A stretch of DNA of 64,000 nt from Azadirachta indica (Eukaryota; Streptophyta; Magnoliopsida; Sapindales; Meliaceae), in NCBI GenBank assembly GCA_022749755.1, contig CM040450.1, forward strand, positions 3,958,913 through 4,022,912. The letters are read 5' to 3'. The position numbers and the translations under genes are program-made. This document shows, one piece after another, positions 1-13,654 of this stretch (positions are counted from its first letter, which is position 1; each line of letters begins with the position of its first letter). The notes under the pieces were generated by a model. That model was not told the DNA's origin, did no database searches, and saw only the letters and a program-made list of their open reading frames with translations.

Positions 1-1229
1 ATAACGTCACATTTGCTTAACTTAGGCAAGTGAAAAAGATGGGTAGTCAAATACATAGGTGACACGACGAGATGACCAATGAAACGTGAGCACGTAATAA
101 GAGTGGGAGGTGGAGGCATTTCCTTCTCGAGAAAGCCACCAATAAACTCGTGGCAAAGTGAGAGCAGTTAGGTACCACTCACCAAGGCAAGGCAACCCAC
201 AATCACGTGTATAGGATGACAACAACTCCATTTGCCGTAGAACCTACATAAATTATTATGCTTTCTAAAGTGAGATAAGTAACTCTTTTCTACAAAAAAA
301 ATTCACACACACTTGACACATTGTTCCAAAAACTTATTCAATACATTTTCCCTATTTGCTCTGACTTTTAAGTATTGAAGAGTTTTTAGACCTTACTATT
401 CATCTCTTAGTAGAAAGTCACCAATTAATACCAAACCGAATTGTAACTTCATTCCATTGTAGACACATTTCTTACAAAGTTGACAAATAGTGTTTGTTAA
501 CTAAAATTCTTATTAGGTGGTATTCAGGTGATAGTGGATCAATTTTCAGCATCAACAACATTTAAATACTTATATAATAATGGATGATGATGAAATTTGA
601 ATGTTCGCGTTGTACAAAATAAGAACATAAATTTAGCTAATAGTAATACAATATATCCTTGTGTTGCTAAGGACTGATTCAAGTCCGTATTAAACTTTGC
701 GATTGAAAAATATTAGTTTACATAATAATTTTAACCCAAAAAAAGTTCATTGTATTTAAAACTTTTAGTTGTATCAATTCAACTAGAAATTTATCACACA
801 CTAGTAATGGATATATATATATTTTTGTTAAAATATGAAATTTAAAATGATAAAACACCTATTTTTTTAATTTGAAATTTGGATTTACATTCAATATTTT
901 CAGAAATTTTAGAGAATAATAGGGTTGACATTTAACAAAAATATTAGGAAACTCCAGATGCTGGTGAGTGTAATTAAGTATTTGACTAATATGCCCTTCA
1001 ATTAAATTACGCTCCTAACCCAATCATAAATCATAATCAGCCAGCGCAAACCTCCATAAGTCAGATATTTAGTGCTATCCAGCTCAGCAGGAATCTAAAT
1101 TCGAAATTCGAAATCCAAAACCAGCTCAATCAAATCTCAATTCCCGACCGTTGAAAAATTACAGCTCATTTTTCACTAATTCAAAACCAATCACATTCTG
1201 CGTCGCCGTTCAAATCTCACGCAAAAATC
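1..1229. other. Intergenic DNA upstream of beta-tubulin
   Basis: No convincing coding region. The only sizeable open frame (22-231, minus) has no recognisable domain and unusual composition. The stretch is AT-rich, and its last 150 bases form the distal promoter of the tubulin gene. The left end may also contain the flank of a gene outside the window, but nothing here shows it. Confidence 0.6.
1145..1155 (-). promoter_or_regulatory. MSA-like (mitosis-specific activator) motif, weaker copy
   Basis: Read on the minus strand this is TTCAACGGTCG, which matches 9 of 11 positions of the MSA consensus YCYAACGGYYA. MSA elements are bound by three-repeat MYB proteins and drive G2/M expression in plants. 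It lies about 100 bases upstream of the tubulin TATA box. Confidence 0.35.
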
Positions 1230-1240
1230 CAACCGTTGGA
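1230..1240 (-). promoter_or_regulatory. MSA-like motif, strong copy
   Basis: Read on the minus strand this is TCCAACGGTTG, matching 10 of 11 positions of the MSA consensus. It sits 12 bases upstream of the TATA box of the tubulin gene. A third AACGG core lies near 1205-1210. The cluster suggests cell-cycle-linked transcription, which is plausible for a tubulin gene. Confidence 0.45.
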
Positions 1241-1251
1241 GCAAAACTTTC

Positions 1252-1258
1252 TATAAAG
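1252..1258 (+). promoter_or_regulatory. TATA box of beta-tubulin gene
   Basis: TATAAAG lies 107 bases upstream of the tubulin ATG. It is followed by a pyrimidine-rich leader (CCCCCACCGTCC, then CTCCTCCC) typical of plant 5' untranslated regions. Confidence 0.65.
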
Positions 1259-1358
1259 ACCCCCACCGTCCCCAATCCCTTTTCTCCTCCCTAAACTAAA
1301 AACATCTCTTCAAAATTCTCTGTAAATTTCTCTTCAAAATTTTTAATTCATATTCAAA

Positions 1359-3018
<1,660 letters not shown>

Positions 3019-5159
3019 ATTTGATCATGTTATGTTTATTGAGGACGGCAACTTTGGTTAATGGTTGGATAGATGTTGTAATATCCTGTTGCCAGTCTCT
3101 GGCAATTATAAGGATTTGATCTGGTAATATGTAGACCAATATGAATATCAATCATGATACTATATAAGTTCTGGTGGTTATGTTCTTTGCTATTCTAACT
3201 TGAACCAGAAATCATAAATAATCAAGTTCTATTACATGTTTCTCAGTATATGGTAGGATTTGTCTCTTGACTGTTGATTGAATGCAATCCGGCAGGATAC
3301 TTGTCAATTTTGCAGAGAATGAACACATCATAAAATCTCAACATGTCTCTAGCCTAACAATCAAAATAGTTTGCCATGGAATATATATGTGTGGCCAATG
3401 TTCCACTATGCATTTATTGACCAAGGAAAATGTGGCTAGACTAAAGTAATTTAATTTTTGACATTCATAATAATTTGCCCGCATGCAACTTAATTTTTGA
3501 CATTCTACCATGCAAAACAATTTAGTTAAGAGAAAGATTTTGATCAATGCTAAGGTGTAGCAGATGTGAAAATTTTCCAGTAAAACAAATATATCATGCT
3601 GTGGTGATTTGTAAAAGTTGAATGAATGTTTTGAAAATTTTGCTTTTATATATATTCGTTTTGAAGAAACCTTAGGTGGGGTGGACACTATGTCACATGT
3701 CTCCCTTCCAACGATAAAATCTGGTTACATATTCATTGAATGCAAGAAACTTCATCCTCGCAAAGCATGAGTTTGAACTTCCCATATCATGACCATCTGA
3801 ACGGAAAGGAATTATCTTCACCACCGTGTCAAGAAATCTTTTGCTGATTCTATGAATGTGGTAAATCTCATTTCATGGAAAATTTCAAGCAAGAGAGATT
3901 GCTTGGATCATCTCAGGATAACATATATAATTTTCAATGAGCTTATTCTCCCGGGCCCATCATATCCTGAGGATGTAATTTGGTTGGAGGATGTTCAACC
4001 GGAAATTGCTAGCGCCTGTTTGTTTAGTAGTTTCTTTACTTTCAGAAAACAAAAGACTGAAATTGAACCTGAGCTTAACGGCTTCACGGAAAGGAATTCG
4101 GTCACATCCTTTTTATTTTATTTGAAACCAATAATTTCCACACTGTCTCATTAAAACCTTTTTTTTTTATATGCACCCACACTCTCAGTTCTATTTGTTA
4201 TTTTGATTGTTTGAGAGGTAGTTAAACTTAGATTTAAGAAATTTTTACAAGACTTCTTTGTGCAAAATAAGAGACAAGCAAAAATGAGCATTGTTTAAAC
4301 TCTTTCATCGAAAATTAATCTTCGAAGACGAGTCCGTGGATGACAAGTTGCCAACCCAAGAGCAGTCGTTTCTTCGTTTTCTGTTCTTATTCCTTTGGCA
4401 TTTTTGCATCTCTTTTACTGCTAAACGGTTGCGGTAGCAAGCAAGTACAAGTATTGAATTATGAACTCAAAATTGCTAATTATGTTAGTAGTTACAACAA
4501 AAAGATACACGTATTGTGTATAATAATATCTATCAGATGATTGTACCTGAAAGGATTAGAACTTCTAATTAGCCAGAATGTGACCGGTAAAGCCTGATCA
4601 ATAGCATCTAATTTACAAGATTTATCTACTTCCTTGCCTTCACAAATAAGCAACTAAACATAAAGAGCAGCCAATGAAAGGATGGGTAGCTCCAATTCCA
4701 CGTGCTGACGATGACATAAGCACAAGACTATCACTGGACTTAATTCAAGAAGCCAGACTCTTCTTGGCTACTTTTTACCAGTCATGTGATTACACAACTA
4801 CATTCAAGTTACAAGAAATTTAAGTATCGGCGACAAGTTCGGACCAAAATATTGAGACTTGAGTTTGGATTGCATCTGATTATCAGTCACTAATAATCAG
4901 GCTAAGAGTATAGAACTGTAATGTTTACAAGTATAATTTCAAGCAAATGCACTAGCTCAACTATTATAAAGCGTTATACATTCTCATTTGAAAGTTAATA
5001 CTCCAGTAGCAGTGATCCCATCCTTACACAACATGTAACAGAAAGCTACATTTTCACAATTGATTATCAGTTACAACCACACAAGAAAACCTGCAACTAC
5101 GAATAAAAAAATAACATAATTTACAACACAAAACAAGTGAAAGACTACCACCTAATCAT
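3019..5159. other. Convergent intergenic region between tubulin and lectin genes
   Basis: This holds the tubulin 3' untranslated region followed by ordinary AT-rich DNA. An open frame of about 100 codons at 3852-4154 on the plus strand has no domain I recognise, no good promoter and no supporting splice pattern, so I do not call a gene. The last few hundred bases are expected to be the 3' untranslated region of the minus-strand lectin gene. Confidence 0.5.
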
Positions 5160-6257
5160 CTACTTTTTGCCATCTTCGACAGCTTTGTTTACGACTATTT
5201 TGACCTTATTGTAATCAAAATCCACAGGGTGCACAGCAAACTCCTCAGGCACCACTGGACGCCTATTTGTGAAGATGGTCCACAAATACAACACGATAGA
5301 TGCCCCCAAAGCTCCACAAGCAGCACCAAGGATCAGTGCAGCAAGCACTCTCAACAGGCAGTCACTCCGCTTGGGAAGTGGCTGGGATGTTTTACTGTTC
5401 TTAGCAAAAGTTTCAGGATCCAGCGGCAGCGAATGCATCCAATGTGGAATATGTCTTAGCTTAAAGCTCCATGAATAAAGATAGCAAGTTTGCGTAGAAT
5501 TTCCATTTGAAGAGCTTAAGCCCAGGAACACTTTCTCATCATTCCACATTTTCGACAAGTCAATTGGGTATGAGAGCACTGGATCCACCGGCTTTGTTGT
5601 ATGAGACTGACTCAGTCTCACCTCTAATCTCTTTGAACTAGCTTCATAATCGATCCAAGAATTCAATTTCTTATTACTATTCAATAAAATGTTTTGAGAT
5701 GAAACATTAGTCACTTTCACTGATACAAGACTACCGACATCAATTCCCACGTGATTCTCATTCAAATCACCATACTCAACATCTCTTAAGGTATCAAACT
5801 CAACCGCAACAACTCTAAATTTACTGTTATCCGATCCTATAGAGAGCCCAAATGAGCTGTTACCAGCCATACTAAAATTAAAGCCACTTGGAGCCATAAC
5901 AAAAGCTAAACCATCACCACTTTCCTTAGAAATTGAAAACGAGAAGTTTGTCGAGAAAGAAGCCAAGTTCCTAGGATTACCTCCAACAAGCTTGATGGGT
6001 TTCTTGCACATAACTCTCCCAGCACTTGAACGAACAGAGTTAGTGAGTTGAACCGAATACCCACCATTAACAACCTTGGAATCCCCATACAAAGCAATGT
6101 TGGACTCAAAGGTTGTATCTTTAGCAAAACTTTTGAAGGAAAAGGAGAAGCTTTGTTCTGGGGAAAAGGAGGAGCTTGGTTCTGCAGTTAGGATTTTAAA
6201 GTGGAAAACGAGTAAAGCTAATGCTGCAAAGTAGCTGGACGTAAAGAATGTGGCCAT
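5160..6257 (-). CDS. L-type (legume) lectin-domain membrane protein without kinase domain
   Basis: Intronless gene for 365 residues. Residues 1-25 are a hydrophobic signal peptide. Residues about 28-268 form a legume-lectin beta-sandwich with the family's metal-binding signature (VAVEFDT at 150-156, then DLNENHVGIDV at 164-174, including the N-H-V-G-I-D core). N-glycosylation sequons such as NFS and NVS are frequent, as expected for an extracellular domain. A single membrane helix lies at about 302-328. It is followed by only about 37 cytosolic residues (from TNRRPVVPEEF), where lectin receptor kinases would have a kinase. The layout therefore matches L-type lectin receptor kinases cut off after the juxtamembrane region, a form also present in other plants. 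It probably senses carbohydrate or hydrophobic ligands at the plasma membrane, possibly with a partner kinase. That role is inferred. The ATG at 6257 is immediately followed by the signal peptide. Confidence 0.9.
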   Translation of the reverse strand: MATFFTSSYFAALALLVFHFKILTAEPSSSFSPEQSFSFSFKSFAKDTTFESNIALYGDSKVVNGGYSVQLTNSVRSSAGRVMCKKPIKLVGGNPRNLASFSTNFSFSISKESGDGLAFVMAPSGFNFSMAGNSSFGLSIGSDNSKFRVVAVEFDTLRDVEYGDLNENHVGIDVGSLVSVKVTNVSSQNILLNSNKKLNSWIDYEASSKRLEVRLSQSHTTKPVDPVLSYPIDLSKMWNDEKVFLGLSSSNGNSTQTCYLYSWSFKLRHIPHWMHSLPLDPETFAKNSKTSQPLPKRSDCLLRVLAALILGAACGALGASIVLYLWTIFTNRRPVVPEEFAVHPVDFDYNKVKIVVNKAVEDGKK

Positions 6258-9200
6258 TGCTGAACTGGGTTCGAGCTAGCTGAATCTGGGGTAATGTTTT
6301 CTGAGAGGGATTTTAGGGTTAGTGAGGTGATTCCATTTACAAGTAGGTCAATCTCTATTCTAGGGTTGGAAATGTAGAAACCAGAGCCAGAGGAAGAAAG
6401 TAAAGAATAGGAAGTTGGGTTTGGCTGGGAGGTTGTGAAAATTAAATACGTTTACTCGTTTTGCAACTCTCTGATTCACTTTCTCTCAGTGGCTGCTGAC
6501 TGAGGGAATATTTTAAAGCTTATTTTGCAATTATACACTTATGTTTCAGTTATATTTTCGTATGCCCCTTCTCTATATGAATTCACATTTGCCGCTACAA
6601 AGTTTTGTAATTTCCAAATATGACACAATAAAATGAAAAAATTTCATGCCTAACAACCTCCATTTGCATCTTACCTTATTGTAGTATAATTTTATTAATT
6701 TATGTCATGATATTATAATTTATACCTTTTTTATATTATCCATTATAATTTAATATATATATTTATTTATTATAACAATTTTTAAAATAAATAATAAATA
6801 TTTAAATTTTATTGAACTATTATAAAAATGACGTAGTACAACATAAATATTATAAACTTTCTCTTTATTATAATAATTATATATTATTATTATCATTTTT
6901 ATGTTAAAAATTTGTTGAGAATATTTGATTTCTAATGAATATTTCTATTTTAAAAACATAAAATATAATTTTTAATTACATCAAGACATATTAAAACACT
7001 ACCCTTAAAACAATATTTTACCCCTCTAGGATAATGTTCTTGTGTAAACTATACTCTATATCTCTACGAAGATCTAGCCTCCAATGATATAATAACTTAC
7101 AGTATTTATAATGTACATATTGGTCAATTAGTTAGTACATAGTATATTTTAAAACATATAAAATATTTAATAATTTTAACACTATATAATTTGTCATACA
7201 AATCTATGTTAGGTATTTAAAAAAAAACATAAATTATAATCACATAAATATATTAGTTTAAATGGTATTCTAACAAAGAATTTCTTTAAAAAACCCAAAT
7301 GTTTATTAATAAATTAATTTAATATGAATATGAATTCATAATTTACATTTAATTATTTCTCAAATGTATGGCTATTAATTAAACTCGAGGTTGTGATATT
7401 TAAGAAAATTAACACTAATTTAGGTAAAAATTTTGAAATTAGTGATACTTTTGGGGAAACAATAAAAATATGCAAAATCTTAGGTAGGAAACTGCAAAAC
7501 TCGTTGAACTCCACAGTTACAGTTGTCAAAGCTCTGCCGCATCAAAATACTGTAGACTTGCTTCCAAAAGAAAACTAAAACAATTTACAAACACTTACAA
7601 CTGTACTCTCACGTGTCCCCGCGCTCTTAGTCTTTCCCAAAAAAGGCCCTGAAACGGCAACTGTACTTCACGCGCCATGTCTCATCTTTGTCTCACTCTA
7701 CGCGCTGGTTCTTCACTTTGGCACGTTATGCAAAGAAGTAAAACGATTCTCTTTCTCTCGGCACCAATGCCTAACATGCGCGGCAAGCGTCAATAGACAC
7801 CGCAACCGACTGACCTTGGTGGCTCAAAACCGACAAAAACATAAATTAAGAGTTGTGTTCTGTTCCGGTTGTGCTGAGCGTTTACTTTAGCAAAATATTG
7901 TCAGAAAAAACTATTGTGCGCGTGCCTTTGTCTTCTAGGTAATGTAACGGAAAGGTCTCATTAATTTGAAACAAGTGGTCCGTTTAACGAACCTTCGATA
8001 AGCCATTGTCTACGACTGTTGAGTACAGTGTTGAGGTTTTGTTCAGGTGCATCTCGGGTGTACCGTGTACGTTGTTTCTAGGAAATGTCTTAAATGTGTT
8101 CCTGCTGATTTTTGGAGATTTTAACCTTAAAAGGGAATGAATTGAATGGTGATAATTAATGCAAATCAGAGTTTTGGGAGTTGATGGAGAATCTACCTAC
8201 CGTCTGATGTTGCATTTAATTGAAAGATAATATTCAATTAATGAGGAGAATTAAATTATTGTATTACTCGTGAATCGTGAACGCTTTATTTCGTGATTGT
8301 AATGGGCGTGGGGTCTCTGCAAAAGTTTGGGCATTAAAATGTTAGAAATTGGATACAGTTTTCGTTGCATTGGTAGGTGAAATTTAAATGACGGGAAAAG
8401 AAGAAATAAAAAAAAGCTTGCAAAAACAGAAAAATTATTGTGTATTGATGTATGTCTAGTCATTAGTTATTTGGATGAAAAAGTTGGGTGAGACCAATCA
8501 TGCAGTAAAAATTGTGCCTACTACTTTGCAAAAAGTAAGCAAATTTTACAACACAAAAGAATGACAAATGTATGTATATATGTGTGTATGTATGCGCATG
8601 AAAATTGAAAAATTGGACCACTCGCCTGGTGATCTGCGTTAGTCCACAGGTCCATGTGATAAGTGACGTTGATTCAACCCCCATTTCAGCTTTGGCTCTT
8701 GCACATGTAAAACTTTAAACCCTTGGCGTGGGATTAAATTATTGATTCTAATGGAGTAAAGCATGGTAAATGCAACTTTATCTTGTGAATGACTACAATA
8801 TTTAATTGTATAAATAAGATTGACTAATACACATGCACTCAAAAGATTGCATACACAACACGAACACACATGAAAATTTCAGCACTAAATTTAGGGTAAC
8901 ATTTGATAGTGTTGTACTTTTTATTGAACTCTGAGAGCACAATAACCAAAAGTATTTTCTAATCACCAAATTCTAATAAAAACCACTTATTTTAAACTTC
9001 CATATGTATTTAGTGATTCCTTCTAGTAACAACTTAATTCTAAACGTACTCTTATCTTAACTCAAAAATATTAAAACAAAACCTAAAATCTTCCTGTCTA
9101 GTAGTGAATTCCATGTAAAAAAGGAATAAGGAATTGGTTCATCTGGGTCTTGATTATATCTCACCAAAACAGAGCATTGAAGAGAGAGAGAGAGAGAGGA

Positions 9201-11413
9201 CGGAAAGCTACTCATCAGAAATGAAGAAATGAAAGGTAGCAATCACTAATTGGGAGCTAAAGAGCAAAAGGTAACAAGGCTTTTCTGCATAGTGAGCTGT
9301 CACATTGAATTGCTTAGGGCTTATAAAATATTCACTTTATAGAATGAAAGGACCAACATTAGACTCAGACAGGTAATGTAGACTCGTATTATACAAAAGG
9401 AAGAAGAAGAAGAAAAGGCAGTGTGTCTTATATTATAGAAAAGGTAAGTAGATAAAGGCAGCTGCACTGTGGACCATGTCAACTTTGTTGTCGAATTATT
9501 AAGGATACCTTTGGCCCTTGAAAGAATTGATGGCTGTCAAAAGTTTCCGCTCATTTCAGTGGCTAGCCATTACAAATAATCTAACGACATGATTGTAACT
9601 ACTGTAATTCTATTAAATTTTAAAGGCATTAAAGTGTTTGACAAACATTTATTTTTGCATGGTAATTAATATTTTTCATTCACCCACCTATGTACATTTG
9701 ATAATTGGTGATTTTATTTAATGGCAGTTATTAATAAAAAATTACAACACACCAATCCTGAACATATCTTAAGAAAATGTCATTGCAATGCTCAAAAAAA
9801 AAAGTCTTCCACAATTTCCAGATGTACATAAAATGGTCAACTCGAAAGCATAGTTGCCTGTCAGAAGCCTGCAGATATATAAGGCTTCCCCAATTCTACT
9901 CAATACTTTATCAGTGGCTTTAGCTAGTGGATTTCACTTTATAACTGTTCTCCATCTTTTAAGGATTGCGGGAGTCATCAGTCAGATAACAAGGTGCAAC
10001 ATACAATAATTTGTCTATTTTTCAGGTTGCTGGAAGGAAAATAAAATAAGTAACAAGTAACAGTAAGCAAATGAAATAATTATTTACAACGAAATTGAGA
10101 ATGCCTACCAATCAAATTTAGATGCTGTCTCTGTCTTTCTCCCTGTAGCCAGTGGGATGTGATTATCAATCTTTAACCTCATACATTTCATGCTAGAATG
10201 TACTAGTGGGAAAATATCAACCACATTACCATCCATCCATGGTTGCCTGACAGGCATGAATCAAAAACTTGTTTGGAGATACCAGAAAATGAAATAAAAC
10301 AGTAGTAACTTGTCCATTGACACCACCACTATCCAATCCTACATTATCTGACACATAATTCTAGTTTCTGAAAATTTCCTTTAGAGTCTGTTGACACTAG
10401 TGACAAGATAAATTTAATAGATGATTAGGTAAATTTAAGTAATCTATCAGTGAAGAAGGATATAGGTGGAGAAATTTTCAGGAAGTGACACGGTTGTGAG
10501 AAATGAATGTAGATGATTTCTGTAGGCCATTCAAAGAGACAATATAGATATGAGACCAAATTTATCATCTTTGAGTATCCATGTGGGTGACTTAACCAGA
10601 ATGCAAGGGGAAAATAACGGAAGGTGAATCAGCATTGTGTTAATTAGTTTTATAAGATGATTAAGGTTGTAAAAGACTAACAGATATATGAACTTTTGAC
10701 ACATGGAGACACAAAGGAGATCCATCAATTCATACAGAACTTCTAGTGCAAATAAACGAAAAGAGAGCCTGACTGTAAGTCTGAATGAATGTACAGAATA
10801 GAGCTTCTGGTTTTAGTCAGGCTTTGTTTACTTCCCTCCTTTAATCATAACCCTTCTGAATTGGTTAATATCCTGATATTCAAATCACATCCATTTAGGC
10901 ATATCCTTTACAATGCACCTCTCCTATCTGTTTCCTCTTTTCTTTTGACCTTGGCAAGAGCTTGAAATTAAAGACCTGAATTTTTTCTGTTTAGCTACAG
11001 CTCGAAGGTCCCTCAATGTAGTTGGCAAGTTACACAGTATTCGTTGGACAAACTAAGATTGTAAGGCATATATTGTAAATGGTATCAATCATTTCTTCAA
11101 ACTATTAAATTCATTGCCCGTGGACAGTAAAGCAATTAGAGGCAGTGTTCTTATATATTTGACAGATTGGACTGTAAGCACATTTGAAACCAACACAATT
11201 CCTATGATTTGAATGGTAACTGACATTCCAAAAGATATCCATTTTTGTGACTCTGTTTATGCAGCTAATGACGTGGCGCATTGAGCAGCTGGAAAGTGTT
11301 ATGAATGGGATTTTTTTGGAAAAAAAGGGAAAAGAAAGAAAGAACTATAATATCTGTGGGCTAAACATAACCATATTCATAAACACACCAGTATAGGAGA
11401 GAACTTATCTACA
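6258..11413. other. Long intergenic region
   Basis: The first 250 bases are the 5' flank of the lectin gene. From about 6500 to 7400 the DNA is extremely AT-rich. A distinctly CpG-richer patch follows at about 7590-7830, with no open frame. A short (GA)n run lies at 9181-9198 and AT-rich DNA follows. None of the open frames of 60-76 codons here has a recognisable domain. No tRNA, transposon protein or complete gene was seen. Confidence 0.5.
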
Positions 11414-13654
11414 TCACTTAGTCTCTGGTACAATTTCACTAACATCTACGTCCACTAAGCTCTCTTTTCCAAACAATGTAAATCCAACAGTTGCCTGCAA
11501 GAAAAGATGGTGAAAAAATTATTTCTGCCTGTTCGAGTATAATGAACACACGAAAACACACCTGTATAGTCAAAATGACTTTTACAATCATCGAAAGCAA
11601 TAAACTGGATATTGAGGTCCCTTTTGAAATAGCATGTAGGCACAATTCCTCTAATTATCCACTGTAAGACAAATAATTTATGTGAAACAAACAGCATACC
11701 TTTCCAGTTTTGTGATTCAGTTTCTTAAGGCTTCCTACATATTCTGCAAAAGTCCCAGATACAACTCGAACAGTTGAACCTGGGACAAGGAGCTTATTAA
11801 CCTTTGCTGAAGATGAACCATTTAAGTCAGAAGCTTTTCTAGATCCCTTTTTTGGCTTAGAATCTGTAACAGCACCAGAAACCATATTTGATTCTACGTT
11901 GGGCTTCTCAGACTTGAGGGTTTCCTCTCTTTGCTGCTCTTCCTCAAAAGCCTGATCAGCTCTTTGTTGTTCTTCTTTTGCCTCTCGGAAAATTGCTTCC
12001 ATATCATCAAGGGATACTGGCCTAGGCTTGTTTATCTGTCTCTTTCTGCAAACAAAAACAGAACAGTTATTGTTAGACTAACTGAAAAGATCATTTTGCA
12101 GTGGTATAAACTAAAAGGATTCCTCATCAACAATTATACGGCGATTAAGGAAACTGTAATTATGGCAACATAAAACATAATACAGGGTTTATACTTTCCA
12201 CTTCCTTTGATAACAGGCAATTCAATAAAGAAAGCACCCGAAGAATATTACTCTCTCTTCAGTCAGCCCTATCAGAGCAGACAGTCCTAGACATTTGAAC
12301 ATTTTACAGTGCCACATAGGAGTCAACTTCAATTTCAATCAGACCACAATAGGGTTTAGTGAAGTAATTGTAAAGCTGACATGTCTTTCTAAAATTTCTT
12401 TAATGGTCATTCATGCTTATTACAATTTACCATTCTAAACATGATTCCAATAAAGCGAGCAAGCATAACAAGAACTAATATAAGTACTCACGTATTTCCA
12501 ACTTTGGAACCAACAAAACCTCCAACTCCATCACACTCTCTTATGAAATCGTGTCTCTCTTTGTTCAACACACACCTTAAGAAAACACACCCTGGAAAAA
12601 TGGGTTTTGGTTTAACTGAGTAGGAACCATTTTTCAGTTTCCTCCTCACCTGAAGAGATGGAGCATACATCTGAAAACAAAAAAATGAGAGCTTGAGAAA
12701 AGTCATCTCACTTGTCTAGATTATTACCCTGTTAGCACATTTTATCATAAGTTCCAAGTTCCAACTTTCACAAATCATATCCACCATAACAAAAAAGGTA
12801 AAATGCATCTCAAATGAATTCTGAATAAGTTCTGATCATTTGACTTCTCCATTTATAATTGAAATTAAATTGAAATGCATCACATCATCCTGCACATTTG
12901 TATTGGATCACGCACATATTTGAGCATTTCACTACAAACTAACAACTTGTGAGAGGAAAAACAAAAATAAGAATTGCATGCCATCCTTATTCAGTTTTAC
13001 TTCAGTACAAATTGGCCACAATTCATCAATTCCTGAGCAATATGTACATAACCAACGTGGATTTTCAGTGAAAACTGTAGCTGAAAAATATTTTCAAATA
13101 TTCACTGACACTCTAGATTATCCCTTAATAAGACTAGCATTTATCAAGTTATAGCATCAATTTAATACTAAAAGAACTTGATCACCATTTTGAAACCTTT
13201 ATCAGGGAACAGAACAATAAAGCAAAATTACCTTAAATTCAATATCTGGGAAGTTTCTAGCTAGTGATCGAGCAAGTCGCTCAGTAATTTCTTCGTACCT
13301 GACCCGAGAAACCCGAACGACCCACCATTGCGGACCCAGTCGAGCCAAGTTATCAAGATTGAGCTCTTCAGTCCACGAAGCGTACCGTTTCTTTGGCTTC
13401 TTCAAAAGCCTCTCTTCAACTTCTTCTCTCCAGTTGTGACCAGATTTACGCTCTCTCCGCTCGTTTCTCAGCTGTCTTCTCTCTCTGGCTGATACCTGTT
13501 GTTGTTGTTGCGTGTTTGCGGAATCTACGGTAGCGCGAATGGGTTGTATCTGGGGGAGTTTGGTTGCTGGGAATGTGAAGGAAACGGGAGGAATGGAGAG
13601 TGGGGAAAGAAAGCGAGAGTGGTGGCAAGGAGTCCATAGAAGTCCTTGCTTCAT
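11414..13654 (-). CDS. PTAC13: Plastid transcriptionally active chromosome protein 13 (NusG/KOW-type)
   Basis: A NusG-related protein associated with the plastid-encoded RNA polymerase chromosome complex, where NusG-type factors act in transcription elongation. There are four exons on the minus strand: 13654-13232, 12670-12492, 12045-11700 and 11494-11414, giving 342 residues. Residues 1 to about 40 are Ser/Thr/Pro-rich, as expected of a chloroplast transit peptide. A basic, Gln- and Arg-rich stretch follows (ARERRQLRNERRERK). The NGN domain starts at about residue 105 (PQWWVVRVSRVRYEEI) and runs through IFPGCVFLRCVLN in exon 2. A charged EEEQQREE-type linker precedes a C-terminal KOW domain (LLVPGSTVRVVSGTFAEYVG), completed by the short last exon ending SEIVPETK. 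The gene lies head-to-head with the LisH gene, with about 1.56 kb between start codons. The symbol rests on domain order and gene neighbourhood. Confidence 0.85.

Noticed and set aside
22..231. 69-codon minus-strand open frame at the left edge
   Set aside because: No recognisable domain, no promoter context, and probably a chance frame in promoter DNA.
3852..4154. 100-codon plus-strand frame between tubulin and lectin
   Set aside because: I searched it mentally for known plant domains and splice continuation and found none. It may be a gene relic but cannot be supported.
4315..4345. Possible hammerhead-ribozyme-like core (GACGAGTCCGTGGATGA)
   Set aside because: The conserved CUGAUGA and GAAA core elements are not in the right order, and no flanking helices could be seen.
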